From: Bacteroidales bacterium
GTDB taxonomy: Bacteria; Bacteroidota; Bacteroidia; Bacteroidales; UBA932
Direction: 5' to 3'
DNA length: 40,488 bases
Assembly: GCA_017555965.1 (NCBI GenBank)
Contig: JAFZFH010000010.1
Coordinates: forward strand, 1 to 40,488
The notes beneath the pieces are model-generated. The model saw nothing but the letters and a program-made list of their open reading frames with translations, was not told the origin of the DNA and ran no database searches. Positions 22,650 through 30,714 of this stretch are shown piece after piece (the first letter of the stretch is position 1; every line of letters starts with the position of its first letter). A program made the position numbers and the translations under genes.

Positions 22650-24194
22650 ATGAAGACGGCAGACAAAATAGCCCTGAAACAGTGGGATAAACTCAAGGAG
22701 TCCATATACAAGGACACGACCATCGACGAATCCCTGAGCCCGGCAGAGATCGAGAAGATGCGTATCGACCTCGAAAAGGATCCTATCAGATGGATAAAGT
22801 ACCTTTTCCCGACATACGCAAAGGCAGAATTCGCCCCTTTCCAGATCAAGGCAATCAAGCGAATCATCAACAATCCGGAATGGTTCGAGGTCCTTTCCTG
22901 GTCACGTGAGCTGGCCAAGAGTACCATCGTGATGTTCTGTGTCTTCTATCTCGTTCTGGTGAAAGGCAAGAGGAACGTCATACTCGCTGCTGCCACGCAG
23001 AAGGCTGCTGCCCGACTGCTGGCTCCTTATATGATCAATTTCGAGAGCAACCGACGACTCATCCAGCTGTACGGGGAGCAGGCCTCATATGGAGAATGGG
23101 CTGAACTGGAGTTCAAGACAAAGGGAGGAGTCACATTCCTCGGCATCGGTGCCGGTGATGCTCCTCGAGGTGCCAGGAATGAAGCGATCCGTCCGGATAT
23201 CCTGCTCTTGGACGACTTCGACACAGATGAGGATTGCCGTAATCCTGATGTCCTCGATAAAAAATGGGACTGGTGGATGAAGGCACTTTATCCTACCCGT
23301 TCAACCTCAGAACCGACTACCATCATCTTCTGCGGAAACATCATCGCCGAGGACTGCTGCATCAAGAGGGCCGGAGACTATGCCGACCACTGGGATATCG
23401 TGAACATCAGGGATGAGAACGGAGTCAGCACCTGGAAAAAGAACACCGAGGAAATGATTGACCGTGTCCTCTCGCTGATCAGCACGAAGGCAGCACAGGG
23501 AGAGTACTTCAACAACCCTGTATCAGAAGGCAGGATCTTCACGGAAACGAAACTCGGCAGGATCCCGAAACTGAGCCGGTTCCCGTTCCTGGTCATCTAT
23601 GCCGACCCTACACAGTCGGAAGCCAAAGGTACCGCAAAGAATAAGAAAGGATCACTCAAGGCGGTCTGGCTCTGCGGAAAGATTGAACGCACCCTGTACG
23701 TCATCAAGGGATTCCTCGGCAAGATGACCACAGAAGAGTTCGTCACTCATTTCTTTACCCTGTGGCAGTATGCCAAGGAACACGGGTGCCCGAATGTCTA
23801 TGCCGTTCAGGAAAACAACTCACTCCAGGATCCATTCTTCCAGCAGGTGTTCCGTCCGGCTGTGGCAAAGATGAGCCGTAAGACAGGCATCGCCCTTTCC
23901 GTCACCCCTGACGAAAAGAAAAAGACCGATAAGGCAGTGCGTATCGAGGCGAACCTTGAACCGCTGAACCGTGAGGGATTCCTTGTATTCAACGAAGCGG
24001 AAAAGGACGACCCGAACATGAAACTCCTCCGTGAAGAGTTCCTATTCTTTGATATGGCCTTGAACTTCCACGCCGACGGTGCGGACTGCATCGAAGGAGC
24101 AAACCGATACATCGACGATAAGATCAGCGAACTCCAGCCGATGGTCTGCACGTCACGCAGCACAATATCAAAACGTAACAGACACAGACAGTAA
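22650..24194 (+). CDS. Terminase large subunit (Mu gp28-like)
   Basis: A 514-residue packaging motor. The N-terminal ATPase has SWSRELAKST (83-92) in place of a classical P-loop, and the Walker B strand ILLLDDFDTDED (184-195). The C-terminal nuclease domain starts near residue 310 with VIYADPTQSEAKG, whose Asp should bind metal. It moves phage DNA into the prohead and cuts it. It is followed after three bases by a gp36-like gene and then the portal, an order typical of Mu-like head operons. Confidence 0.9.
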   Translation: MKTADKIALKQWDKLKESIYKDTTIDESLSPAEIEKMRIDLEKDPIRWIKYLFPTYAKAEFAPFQIKAIKRIINNPEWFEVLSWSRELAKSTIVMFCVFYLVLVKGKRNVILAAATQKAAARLLAPYMINFESNRRLIQLYGEQASYGEWAELEFKTKGGVTFLGIGAGDAPRGARNEAIRPDILLLDDFDTDEDCRNPDVLDKKWDWWMKALYPTRSTSEPTTIIFCGNIIAEDCCIKRAGDYADHWDIVNIRDENGVSTWKKNTEEMIDRVLSLISTKAAQGEYFNNPVSEGRIFTETKLGRIPKLSRFPFLVIYADPTQSEAKGTAKNKKGSLKAVWLCGKIERTLYVIKGFLGKMTTEEFVTHFFTLWQYAKEHGCPNVYAVQENNSLQDPFFQQVFRPAVAKMSRKTGIALSVTPDEKKKTDKAVRIEANLEPLNREGFLVFNEAEKDDPNMKLLREEFLFFDMALNFHADGADCIEGANRYIDDKISELQPMVCTSRSTISKRNRHRQ

Positions 24195-24197
24195 ATT

Positions 24198-24623
24198 ATG
24201 GCAGCATTCATCAACCCGGAAGACTATGACGCTTCCATCCACAAGGAAATCCTCGATGCGGTCACACGCAACGATGCACAGATAATCGAGATATGCGAAG
24301 ACCGTGCGATCTCGGAAATGAAAGGATACATGTCGGCAAAGTTCGACTGTGAGAAGATCTTCTCCGCCACCGGAGAGGCACGTCACCAGCTGGTCCTTAT
24401 GATGGCCATCGACATTGCCATCTATCACCTTTTCTGCATACACAACCCTCGAAACATATCAGAGATAAGAGTTGAACGCTACAAGAGGGCGATAGAATGG
24501 TGCAAGCAGGTCAGGAGCGGAGAGGTGAACCCTCAGGATCTCCCACTGCTCGAGCAGGAAGTCCGGGAGGCATCCGCAGGAATACAGGTCAGAAGCAACC
24601 CCAAACGAAACAACTTTTTTTAA
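24198..24623 (+). CDS. DUF1320-like protein (Mu gp36 family)
   Basis: A 141-residue helical protein, MAAFINPEDYDASIHKEILD followed by DRAISEMKGYMSAKFDCEKI and LMMAIDIAIYHLFCIHNPR. This matches the DUF1320 or gp36 family, a head-tail connector-type protein with a fold like adaptor proteins of other long-tailed phages. It lies between terminase and portal with gaps of three bases on each side. Confidence 0.75.
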   Translation: MAAFINPEDYDASIHKEILDAVTRNDAQIIEICEDRAISEMKGYMSAKFDCEKIFSATGEARHQLVLMMAIDIAIYHLFCIHNPRNISEIRVERYKRAIEWCKQVRSGEVNPQDLPLLEQEVREASAGIQVRSNPKRNNFF

Positions 24624-24626
24624 GAT

Positions 24627-26009
24627 ATGGCAAGGACAAAAAAGAAACACAGAAAGATCGTATCCGGAGGACAGGTGAACCGCCTGCCGGATCAGACAAT
24701 CATACTCCAGCCACCACATCGTGGAGGACTGGATGTCTCGTACTATATGAACAGCATTCGCAGTGCCGAGCATATAGACTTCCCACGCAGAAGCAAACTC
24801 ATCGACCTGTATGAGGATGTCAGGATAGACTCACACCTCTTTGCGGTACTCCGCAAGCAGAAGGCAGCGATCCTCTCATCTGAAATCCAGTTCACCCGTG
24901 ATGGTGATGTCGATGAGAAGATACAGGAACATATCGAATCCCCTTGGTTCAGGAGATTCATTTCAGACATCATCGACGATGCTTGGATAGGTGTCGGCGG
25001 TTCTCTCTTCCAGTTCTACCGTGATGAGAAAGGCTGGATCAACTATGAACTCGTGGACCGCAAGCACGTGGACGCTGACAAGAGGATGATCATCACCCAT
25101 CAGGAAGGTATGATCGGGGAAAGCTGGGATGAGTTCGGGGACCTCCTCTATATCGGAAGCCCTCGGCAGATCGGTGATCTCGCCGTCGCAGCCTTCTGGG
25201 TGATCCTCAAGAGGAACAATGTCGCAGACTGGGCAGAACTCGCTGAAATCTTCGGAAGGCCTATCAGGGAGGGCGTTTACAACGCCTGGGATGAGAAGGC
25301 AAGGGAGAAACTCATCGAGGATATCTACAATATGGGCGGTGCAGGTGTGATCGTGCATCCGGACGGCACAAAGATAAACCTCATCAAGGCTGACAATGCC
25401 AGCGGAAGCGGTGATCTCTATGAGAAGTTCTCGACATTCTGCAACAACGAGATATCGAAGGCCGTAAACGGAAACACCCTCACCACCGAAGCCGGAGACA
25501 AAGGCACCCAGGCACTCGGTACCGTACAGAAAGACGGTGAGAAGGACATCATCTTCTTTATCCAGCAGAGGATCCTTGACATCCTGAACTATGAGGTTAC
25601 GGATGTCTTCCAGGCAATGGGCATCAACACCGACGGAGGCAAGTTCTCATTCGTTCCTGAAAAGAACAAGGACCTCACTGCCAGGATTGCCATCGACTGC
25701 AAACTCAAGAATGAAATCGGACTCATCATCGATGATGATTACTTCTATGAAGAGTATGGTATCCCGAAGCCGGACAACTACGAGCAGCTGAAGGCACAGC
25801 AGGAAGAGGCAAAGAAGGCAACAGCACAGGCACTTGAGAACGAGCCTGAACCGGAGCCGGACCCCGATGACGACGAGCCTGACGATGATCCAGACGACAC
25901 ACCGGATGAACCGAAGCCGTCAAAGAAAAAGCAGAAGGGAATCATCAACGCCCTACGCAGTTTTTTCTCGGCAGCCCCGGAGAGCGACGGGGCGGATTTA
26001 GACTGGTAG
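24627..26009 (+). CDS. Portal protein (Mu gp29-like, DUF935)
   Basis: A 460-residue portal of the Mu type. The body includes SHLFAVLRKQKAAILSSEIQ, AAFWVILKRNNVADWAELAEI and LTTEAGDKGTQALGTVQKDG, matching the DUF935 family. It forms the ring at one head vertex through which DNA is packed and ejected. The last 60 residues are acidic and low-complexity (EPEPEPDPDDDEPDDDPDD) and then basic (PKPSKKKQKG), as in many portals. Its stop overlaps the GTG start of the next gene by one base. Confidence 0.88.
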   Translation: MARTKKKHRKIVSGGQVNRLPDQTIILQPPHRGGLDVSYYMNSIRSAEHIDFPRRSKLIDLYEDVRIDSHLFAVLRKQKAAILSSEIQFTRDGDVDEKIQEHIESPWFRRFISDIIDDAWIGVGGSLFQFYRDEKGWINYELVDRKHVDADKRMIITHQEGMIGESWDEFGDLLYIGSPRQIGDLAVAAFWVILKRNNVADWAELAEIFGRPIREGVYNAWDEKAREKLIEDIYNMGGAGVIVHPDGTKINLIKADNASGSGDLYEKFSTFCNNEISKAVNGNTLTTEAGDKGTQALGTVQKDGEKDIIFFIQQRILDILNYEVTDVFQAMGINTDGGKFSFVPEKNKDLTARIAIDCKLKNEIGLIIDDDYFYEEYGIPKPDNYEQLKAQQEEAKKATAQALENEPEPEPDPDDDEPDDDPDDTPDEPKPSKKKQKGIINALRSFFSAAPESDGADLDW

Positions 26010-27295
26010 TGGATTCGCTTTACAGAAACGCAGCAGAAACGCCCGTAGAGGCTCCGTTTGTTTTCGACAGTCACATACTCACAGAGGCTCTCAAAAACCT
26101 CTATAAACGCAAATATGACCCCAAAAAAGAGATAGATCCGCTTCTATTCTCGGAAGTCTCCCGTATATTGGGCAAGGCAGTCGATGAAGGCTTTGGAAAT
26201 CCCGACATCGAGGATGAATTCATTCGCCAGCTCAAGAGCAGCACCGAAGTATTCTCTGCGTTCAAGACCCACCGTATGGGGCGTGATATGGCAGCAAAAC
26301 TTCTCGATGACAAAGGGCAATTGAAGTCCTACCGTCAGTTCCAGAAGGATGTCCTGCCTATCGCAAGCCACCACATCGACAACTGGCTCAAGACGGAGTA
26401 CAACACCGCCGTACGGAGGGCACACCTCGCTGCCGACTTTGAACGCTACAAGAGGAATGCGGACATACTGCCTAATCTCCGATGGGAGCCTTCGACATCC
26501 GTAAACAAGCGAGAACTGCATATCCCGTTCTATGACAGGGTCTGGGCGATTGACGATCCTTTCTGGGCTGATAATTTCCCCGGCTCACTGTGGAACTGCA
26601 AATGCGGTATCTCTCCGACGGATGATCCGCTGACGGACAACTCGGACATCATCACCCTCGATGTCAAGCCTCACAAGGGGCTTGACGGGAATCCTGCCGT
26701 CACAGGGCAGATATTCTCCGATGATCATCCGTACCACCCAGCCGACTGCCGGCACTGTCCTTTCGGCAAGGTTAAGCCCCTGCAGATCACCAACAGCACA
26801 AAGGACTGCCACAACTGCGGAAAGGTTCAGGCGGTCATTCAGGATGCAAAGGAGAAAGCCAAGCAGAGGCGCAAGGAATTGATTAAAGTTCACTATCTCA
26901 AAGTGAGAGATAAAATTCTCAATGATTATGGGGCAGACTCCATCATTACGATACCTATAACATCATCTCACTGTACCGGGGAACTCAAACTTAAAACCCA
27001 AGCCCTTAAAGACACGTTGAAAGGTTATGCTCATACCCCAAGTATTGACAGCAAGTATTGCCTTCTGAAGGCCATTCAGAACCCGGGCAAACTTCGCCAC
27101 AGGAACTATGAAGCATTGGGTGCCAGGAAAGACCTGTCAGACCCGATTGATGCACAGAATGTCAAAAGGAAAGCCGATAGGGGCGTAACCGGATATAACT
27201 TCTATGAATTCGACTATAAGGGTAAAACCTGGATTCTCGGATTCGAGGTAATCAAGGGTGAATACGAGCAGCCTTACTTCGTGGCTCTGAAATAA
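26009..27295 (+). CDS. Head morphogenesis protein (Mu F-like) with C-terminal nuclease-like domain
   Basis: A 428-residue protein starting at GTG, overlapping the portal stop. Residues 1 to about 285 form the SPP1 gp7/Mu F-like minor head domain: FETRRAHLAADF-type central helix, PNLRWEPSTSVNKRELHIPF and the Cys-rich WNCKCGISPTDD and HYHPADCRHCPFGK region. After the basic linker at about 280-295 a separate domain begins (VHYLKVRDKILNDYGADSII) and ends GYNFYEFDYKGKTWILGFEV. It resembles the phage-borne Barnase/EndoU/ColicinE5/RelE-type nuclease (PBECR) domains attached to such proteins. The C-terminal part uses more A/T-rich codons, suggesting later acquisition. The nuclease call is moderate. 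Confidence 0.75.
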   Translation: MDSLYRNAAETPVEAPFVFDSHILTEALKNLYKRKYDPKKEIDPLLFSEVSRILGKAVDEGFGNPDIEDEFIRQLKSSTEVFSAFKTHRMGRDMAAKLLDDKGQLKSYRQFQKDVLPIASHHIDNWLKTEYNTAVRRAHLAADFERYKRNADILPNLRWEPSTSVNKRELHIPFYDRVWAIDDPFWADNFPGSLWNCKCGISPTDDPLTDNSDIITLDVKPHKGLDGNPAVTGQIFSDDHPYHPADCRHCPFGKVKPLQITNSTKDCHNCGKVQAVIQDAKEKAKQRRKELIKVHYLKVRDKILNDYGADSIITIPITSSHCTGELKLKTQALKDTLKGYAHTPSIDSKYCLLKAIQNPGKLRHRNYEALGARKDLSDPIDAQNVKRKADRGVTGYNFYEFDYKGKTWILGFEVIKGEYEQPYFVALK

Positions 27296-27300
27296 AAAAA

Positions 27301-27393
27301 CTCTCACGGAATTACGGGGTGTAAAGCCCCCACCGTGAGAGTAATTTTCGGATGTTTACAAAAGTTACGAGCCGAAGCCCCTAACCCATCCGA
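27301..27393 (+). terminator. Double hairpin in the rightward head operon
   Basis: Two hairpins fill the 145-base gap after the head morphogenesis gene. The first has a 9-bp stem (CTCTCACGG at 27301-27309, CCGTGAGAG at 27333-27341) with an inner GGGG/CCCC pair, flanked by A on the left and TAATTTT on the right, as in a two-way terminator. The second pairs TCGGATG (27348-27354) with CATCCGA (27387-27393), with an inner alternative TTCGG/CCGAA. It may lower expression of the genes after it or end the transcript of the inserted nuclease domain. Confidence 0.6.
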
Positions 27394-27440
27394 CTGCAAA
27401 TATACAGTTTTATTTTTAATTACAAACAAAATGCCTTAAA

Positions 27441-28019
27441 ATGGACTTCAAACAGTTTACAAAGGAAATCGAAAAGCACGAGAAGGAGATAGACACCCTT
27501 GCCCGTAGGAGATTCCCTGCAAAGGTCGCAGCCAAGGCAGAAAGACACTACAGGGGTAACTTCAGCAGAGGCGGTTTCCTGAATAACGGTCATCATCCCT
27601 GGAAGACCACAAAACGGCAGATGTCCGGAGGTGAGGATGCAGCATCGAAGTATGGTCCTCTGCTCTCCGGAAGAGAACACCTCAGGAGCAGCGTCATAGG
27701 AGAATCAATGCCTTACAGGGCAAAAGTCTATAACAGGGTACCATACGCTGCCATCCATAACTTCGGAGGTACATTCACCATCCATCCTGCCGTCACGCCA
27801 AAGATGAGACGGTTCGGCTGGGCGAAGTACCGGGAAGCCGGAGGAAAGGACAACCCCGAAGCATCGGGCAGATGGAAGGCTCTTGCTCTGACCAAAAAGG
27901 CAAGACTCGACATCAACATCACCATCCCACAGCGTCAGTTCATAGGCAGGAGTGCAGAACTCGAAGCCGGAATCTGGGATGATCTTGACAAGGAACTTGA
28001 AAACATTTTGAACAAATAA
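27441..28019 (+). CDS. Virion morphogenesis protein (Mu gpG-like)
   Basis: A 192-residue basic protein: VAAKAERHYRGNFSRGGFLN, KYGPLLSGREHLRSSVIGES and VPYAAIHNFGGTFTIHPAV. These match the phage virion morphogenesis (tail completion) family of which Mu G is a member. It should act at the head-tail joint. The stop overlaps the start of the next gene by one base. Confidence 0.8.
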   Translation: MDFKQFTKEIEKHEKEIDTLARRRFPAKVAAKAERHYRGNFSRGGFLNNGHHPWKTTKRQMSGGEDAASKYGPLLSGREHLRSSVIGESMPYRAKVYNRVPYAAIHNFGGTFTIHPAVTPKMRRFGWAKYREAGGKDNPEASGRWKALALTKKARLDINITIPQRQFIGRSAELEAGIWDDLDKELENILNK

Positions 28020-28462
28020 TGGAAAGCATCAAACTCGCAATTCTCAGACGTATTCAGGAGAATATGCCTGACATCAGGACAATCGACGAAGACTACGGAC
28101 AACTGGAATACCCGTCAGACCAGTACCCGATATTTTTCCCAGCTGTATTCATCAGCATCGATGAGACAGAATGGGAGACCATCGGCAGCATGTCGCCACT
28201 GGTCCAGAACGGCACAAGGACAGTCACCCTTAAACTCGCATTCGACTGTTACCACGACACGCACGCAGGATCCACGACAGAACACTTCATAGAACAGAGG
28301 GAAGCAAAGGCGAAGGAACTCTTCAGCCTGGTTCAGAACTGGAGACTCAAGAAAGGAATGAGCCCGTTCTGCCGGATCAAGGATAAGGAATATCCGCTCG
28401 GCGGTGGTGTCAAGGTCTATGAGATAACATTCAGAGCCATCGACAACACATTTGAACGCTAA
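28019..28462 (+). CDS. Head-tail joining protein, Mu gp37-like candidate
   Basis: A 147-residue protein starting in the stop codon of the gpG-like gene. It has MESIKLAILRRIQENMPDIR, YPIFFPAVFISIDETEWETI, RTVTLKLAFDCYHDTHAG and YPLGGGVKVYEITFRAID. The fold pattern and position fit tail-terminator or DUF1834 (gp37) proteins. It ends the rightward late operon and its stop overlaps by four bases the end of a gene on the other strand. Confidence 0.6.
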   Translation: MESIKLAILRRIQENMPDIRTIDEDYGQLEYPSDQYPIFFPAVFISIDETEWETIGSMSPLVQNGTRTVTLKLAFDCYHDTHAGSTTEHFIEQREAKAKELFSLVQNWRLKKGMSPFCRIKDKEYPLGGGVKVYEITFRAIDNTFER

Positions 28463-28722
28463 TCGAACAGGGACAACTGCTGTGCCGTCAGTCTCGGTAC
28501 CTTTATCTTCGGCTTCGGCTTTATGCCCTCCTCAGGATGCTCCTTGCTATACTGTCTCAAGATGGTCATTATGCGGTCCTCCGACAGAAAGAACTCCTGC
28601 TGCGAAAGGATCTTGATAGCATCATCGAAACGAAGACGCTGTACCTCCGTCCAATAATACCAACGCTGGCACAGTTTCTTGTTCCTTTCCTTGATTAACT
28701 CCTTGTTTCGACCTCGAGACAT
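28459..28722 (-). CDS. Small basic regulator candidate (possible late activator)
   Basis: An 87-residue basic protein: MSRGRNKELIKERNKKLCQR, WYYWTEVQRLRFDDAIKILS and FFLSEDRIMTILRQYSKEHP, ending TAQQLSLFD. The Arg/Lys-rich start and the helical segments look like a small nucleic-acid-binding protein. It lies alone between early operon terminator and the converging late operon, a position in Mu-like genomes used for late regulators (Mor, C). A -7 box (TACCTTTG) stands about 31 bases before its start. I infer it might activate the dyad promoter at 22118, but no family is recognised. Confidence 0.5.
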   Translation of the reverse strand: MSRGRNKELIKERNKKLCQRWYYWTEVQRLRFDDAIKILSQQEFFLSEDRIMTILRQYSKEHPEEGIKPKPKIKVPRLTAQQLSLFD

Positions 28723-28752
28723 TTACAGACATTGTTACAGATCAACAATATG

Positions 28753-28790
28753 CAAAGGTAGGGAGAACGCACCTGCAATCTCCCTACCTT
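28753..28790 (-). terminator. Terminator of the early operon overlapping a promoter box
   Basis: A perfect 12-bp stem, AAGGTAGGGAGA (28755-28766) with TCTCCCTACCTT (28779-28790), lies between the 70-residue gene and the 87-residue gene. It can end early transcription coming from the right. Its proximal arm also contains CAAAGGTA at 28753-28760, that is TACCTTTG on the minus strand, a -7 box for the 87-residue gene. Terminator and promoter are thus interleaved. Confidence 0.7.
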
Positions 28791-28810
28791 ATTAAAAATT
28801 AACAAAAGCA

Positions 28811-29023
28811 CTATTCTCCGGCCATCTTCCTTGCCGTCTCAAAGTCCGGCTGCATATTGTGCAGCAGGTCTGCCAAGTGATAAAGCCCCTCATCCGGAAT
28901 GTTCGCACTGGTCATTATGCTGAACACGTATGCAATCTCGCTCTGGAGTGCAAGGTAATTCTCCACCGGACATCCTCCGGTCTTGACAGATATCGTGAAT
29001 CCGTCCTTATCAAACCGCACCAT
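28811..29023 (-). CDS. Small early protein of unknown function
   Basis: A 70-residue protein, MVRFDKDGFTISVKTGGCPV followed by YLALQSEIAYVFSIMTSANI and YHLADLLHNMQPDFETARKM. It looks like a small alpha/beta domain. Its start overlaps the end of the previous gene by 14 bases, so the two are translationally coupled. It is the last gene before the terminator of the early operon. Confidence 0.6.
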   Translation of the reverse strand: MVRFDKDGFTISVKTGGCPVENYLALQSEIAYVFSIMTSANIPDEGLYHLADLLHNMQPDFETARKMAGE

Positions 29024-29207
29024 TTCCGCACCTCCTTTCCTTGATCACAAGTTTCACTTCCTGAGATTCCCGGAGCAACTGCCGGAAGTCGGCCATCAGT
29101 CCCTCCCGGCGTTCCTGGTTCCTGACCTCACGGATATCCGCATACAACTGGAACAGATCGCCCTCGCTTACGAGGTAACGCTTCCTGAACTGGTTTCTCT
29201 TTCCCAT
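29010..29207 (-). CDS. Small basic early protein
   Basis: A 65-residue protein, MGKRNQFRKRYLVSEGDLFQ then LYADIREVRNQERREGLMAD and ending RRCGNGAV. It is basic and helical. I took the ATG at 29207, one base past the antirepressor stop, because the longer frame upstream reads inside that gene in another phase. Function unknown; it is coupled with its neighbours on both sides. Confidence 0.6.
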   Translation of the reverse strand: MGKRNQFRKRYLVSEGDLFQLYADIREVRNQERREGLMADFRQLLRESQEVKLVIKERRCGNGAV

Positions 29208-29208
29208 A

Positions 29209-29952
29209 TCACTGTCCTCCGTTCTTTCGTGAGTTCGTATTGCCCATTGCTCCACCACGACCAGGATGAATCTTGACCGCCGGAAGGTTATTCTCTGAAA
29301 TAGCCAAGCAGTCCTCATCATTCCTCAGCCTCTCCGCAGCCAATGCCGGATTAACATATAGAGCATCTTCCGCACGATTGGCACGGGCACGCCTATACAA
29401 GGCCATCAGGATTTTACTGCTTCGGCATTCGCCATTCAACACTCTGTGAACCTGTGCCCTTGACACACCTATTTCCAGAGCAAGATCCCTGATGTCGCCT
29501 TGATGAAGTGACTCACCGATGAGCCAAAGAAGATCCAGGACATCGGCGGTCATCTGCTCACCCCTGCGAGGATATCTGACAGACTGACGGGGCTTGACTT
29601 CATATTTCCCGGTCTTTCTCAAGGAAGGCAGGACTTCGGATGTCACCCACTTACGGAAAGTCTTTGCTTCGGGCTTATATGATCTGAATATCAGATTATA
29701 TAAACCGCTTTCATTTACGAGTGTCATATCTCTATTCTGACCTGATACGAAAAGTTTTCGTATCAGCTTTTCATCGTCATCGAGTTTAGAAACACTCTTA
29801 CAAACATCTGATAATTGCAGAATGTCGCAGACATCTTTAGCGACAAAGAAGGGTTCACCGTCCACAATTACGGTTCTTACCTGTTGATTGGAGGCATTAT
29901 ATGTAAATGCCTGTGGCAGTGAGTTGCCAGCTTCGTTCTCGTTGGTTCGCAT
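29209..29952 (-). CDS. BRO-N domain antirepressor
   Basis: A 247-residue protein. Residues 12-110 form a BRO-N domain: VRTVIVDGEPFFVAKDVCDIL, KLIRKLFVSGQNRDMTLVNE and YKPEAKTFRKWVTSEVLPSL. The C-terminal part holds a helix-turn-helix-like segment (IRDLALEIGVSRAQVHRVLN). Such proteins are typically antirepressors that oppose a phage repressor or act on host regulators. I use the ATG at 29952; a start 30 codons further up would be read through the leader hairpin. It has its own promoter box near 30100 and a terminator-like leader, so it is probably tightly controlled. Confidence 0.85.
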   Translation of the reverse strand: MRTNENEAGNSLPQAFTYNASNQQVRTVIVDGEPFFVAKDVCDILQLSDVCKSVSKLDDDEKLIRKLFVSGQNRDMTLVNESGLYNLIFRSYKPEAKTFRKWVTSEVLPSLRKTGKYEVKPRQSVRYPRRGEQMTADVLDLLWLIGESLHQGDIRDLALEIGVSRAQVHRVLNGECRSSKILMALYRRARANRAEDALYVNPALAAERLRNDEDCLAISENNLPAVKIHPGRGGAMGNTNSRKNGGQ

Positions 29953-29974
29953 ACTTGAAGAACATTTATTAAAT

Positions 29975-30104
29975 AAAAAAGGTCCGCGTGCTGCGAACCA
30001 ACATAACCCAAGGGCTACCAAGTACCGTTCTAAACGGCTCACGCGGACCTAACTCTATCACAGAGGCCCTTACTTAATTATGTTGATTCGCAAGGGCAAA
30101 GGTA
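29975..30104 (-). promoter_or_regulatory. Antirepressor promoter and attenuator-like leader
   Basis: On the minus strand, TACCTTTG (30104-30097) is a -7 box. The leader then contains GCCCTT (30097-30092), AAGGGC (30071-30066), and a 10-bp terminator stem GGTCCGCGTG/CACGCGGACC (30049-30040 with 29990-29981) followed by six T (29980-29975). Inside the terminator loop are a small hairpin CCGTT-TAG-AACGG and a second GCCCTTG (30015-30009). AAGGGC can pair with either GCCCTT copy, so two exclusive folds are possible, as in attenuators. The ATG of the antirepressor follows at 29952. Confidence 0.55.
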
Positions 30105-30125
30105 TAAATAATTTTCAAATAACTA

Positions 30126-30440
30126 TCAATCGGCTTTCGGAAAGACTATATTTCGCAGTTCTGCCTCATTTGAGCAATAGCACATAAAACAGCGCATTCC
30201 GTATTCGAGGGCAGGAAGATCATACTTCTTAAGGCTTCCATGAAAGCGGTACTTTTCAAAGCATACCGGGCATTCCATCACAACCTGCAAACCCTCCGGA
30301 GTATCGCACCAGCCAATCATCTTCGGGCTCTTCTGAAAGGAAGCGAAGCCGGACTTCCCACAAGGGCAAGCCAAATCGCCAGCATAAGGTATCGATTCCC
30401 ACTGTGGAATCTTCGGCAAGGTTTCAACTAATGCACCCAT
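30126..30440 (-). CDS. Zinc-ribbon-like small protein
   Basis: A 104-residue protein with four Cys-containing pairs: LACPCGKSGF, MIGWCDTPEG, VMECPVCFEKYRFHG and GMRCFMCYCSNEAELR. The spacing suggests one or two zinc ribbons. It belongs to the leftward early operon. Function is unknown, and nucleic-acid binding or protein docking would fit. Confidence 0.65.
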   Translation of the reverse strand: MGALVETLPKIPQWESIPYAGDLACPCGKSGFASFQKSPKMIGWCDTPEGLQVVMECPVCFEKYRFHGSLKKYDLPALEYGMRCFMCYCSNEAELRNIVFPKAD

Positions 30441-30465
30441 ATATTCTTTTCGTTTTGGTTGGAAC

Positions 30466-30492
30466 TACCGCCCTGCACTCAAGAGGGCGGTA
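30466..30492 (-). promoter_or_regulatory. Hairpin between two early genes
   Basis: TACCGCCCT (30466-30474) and AGGGCGGTA (30484-30492) form a perfect 9-bp stem with a 9-base loop. It fills the 57-base gap between the 71-residue and zinc-ribbon genes. No T-run follows on the minus strand, so it is probably a processing or stability element and not a terminator. Confidence 0.5.
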
Positions 30493-30497
30493 ATTGA

Positions 30498-30713
30498 TTA
30501 TTCGAAGATTTTAAGGCATTTCTTTGCCTCTTGCAACTCCCCCTCGACAATATCCTTGAGAATATCTCTCAATTCGGCTATATCTGTGTAAGAGAAAGAT
30601 GTCATCTTGGCATGAGACGATATGGGTATACTTCTGCCTCTAACAGCCTGCACCCTTTCAAGTAATTCCTCATATTTTTTGATTTTGGCTTTATAATGTT
30701 GTATGGTGTCCAT
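30498..30713 (-). CDS. Small helical early protein
   Basis: A 71-residue protein, MDTIQHYKAKIKKYEELLER then IAELRDILKDIVEGELQEAK. It is almost wholly helical and likely a coiled-coil dimer. Its start lies one base after the preceding stop. No family recognised. Confidence 0.6.
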   Translation of the reverse strand: MDTIQHYKAKIKKYEELLERVQAVRGRSIPISSHAKMTSFSYTDIAELRDILKDIVEGELQEAKKCLKIFE

Positions 30714-30714
30714 A

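Noticed and set aside
29953-30042. N-terminal extension of the antirepressor
   Set aside because: The 30 extra codons cross the 10-bp terminator stem, and the BRO-N domain begins only after the downstream ATG.
29981-30049. Third tRNA-like element
   Set aside because: The closing stem and a T-arm-like hairpin exist, but the loop is not a canonical T-loop and a T-run follows. An attenuator explains it better.
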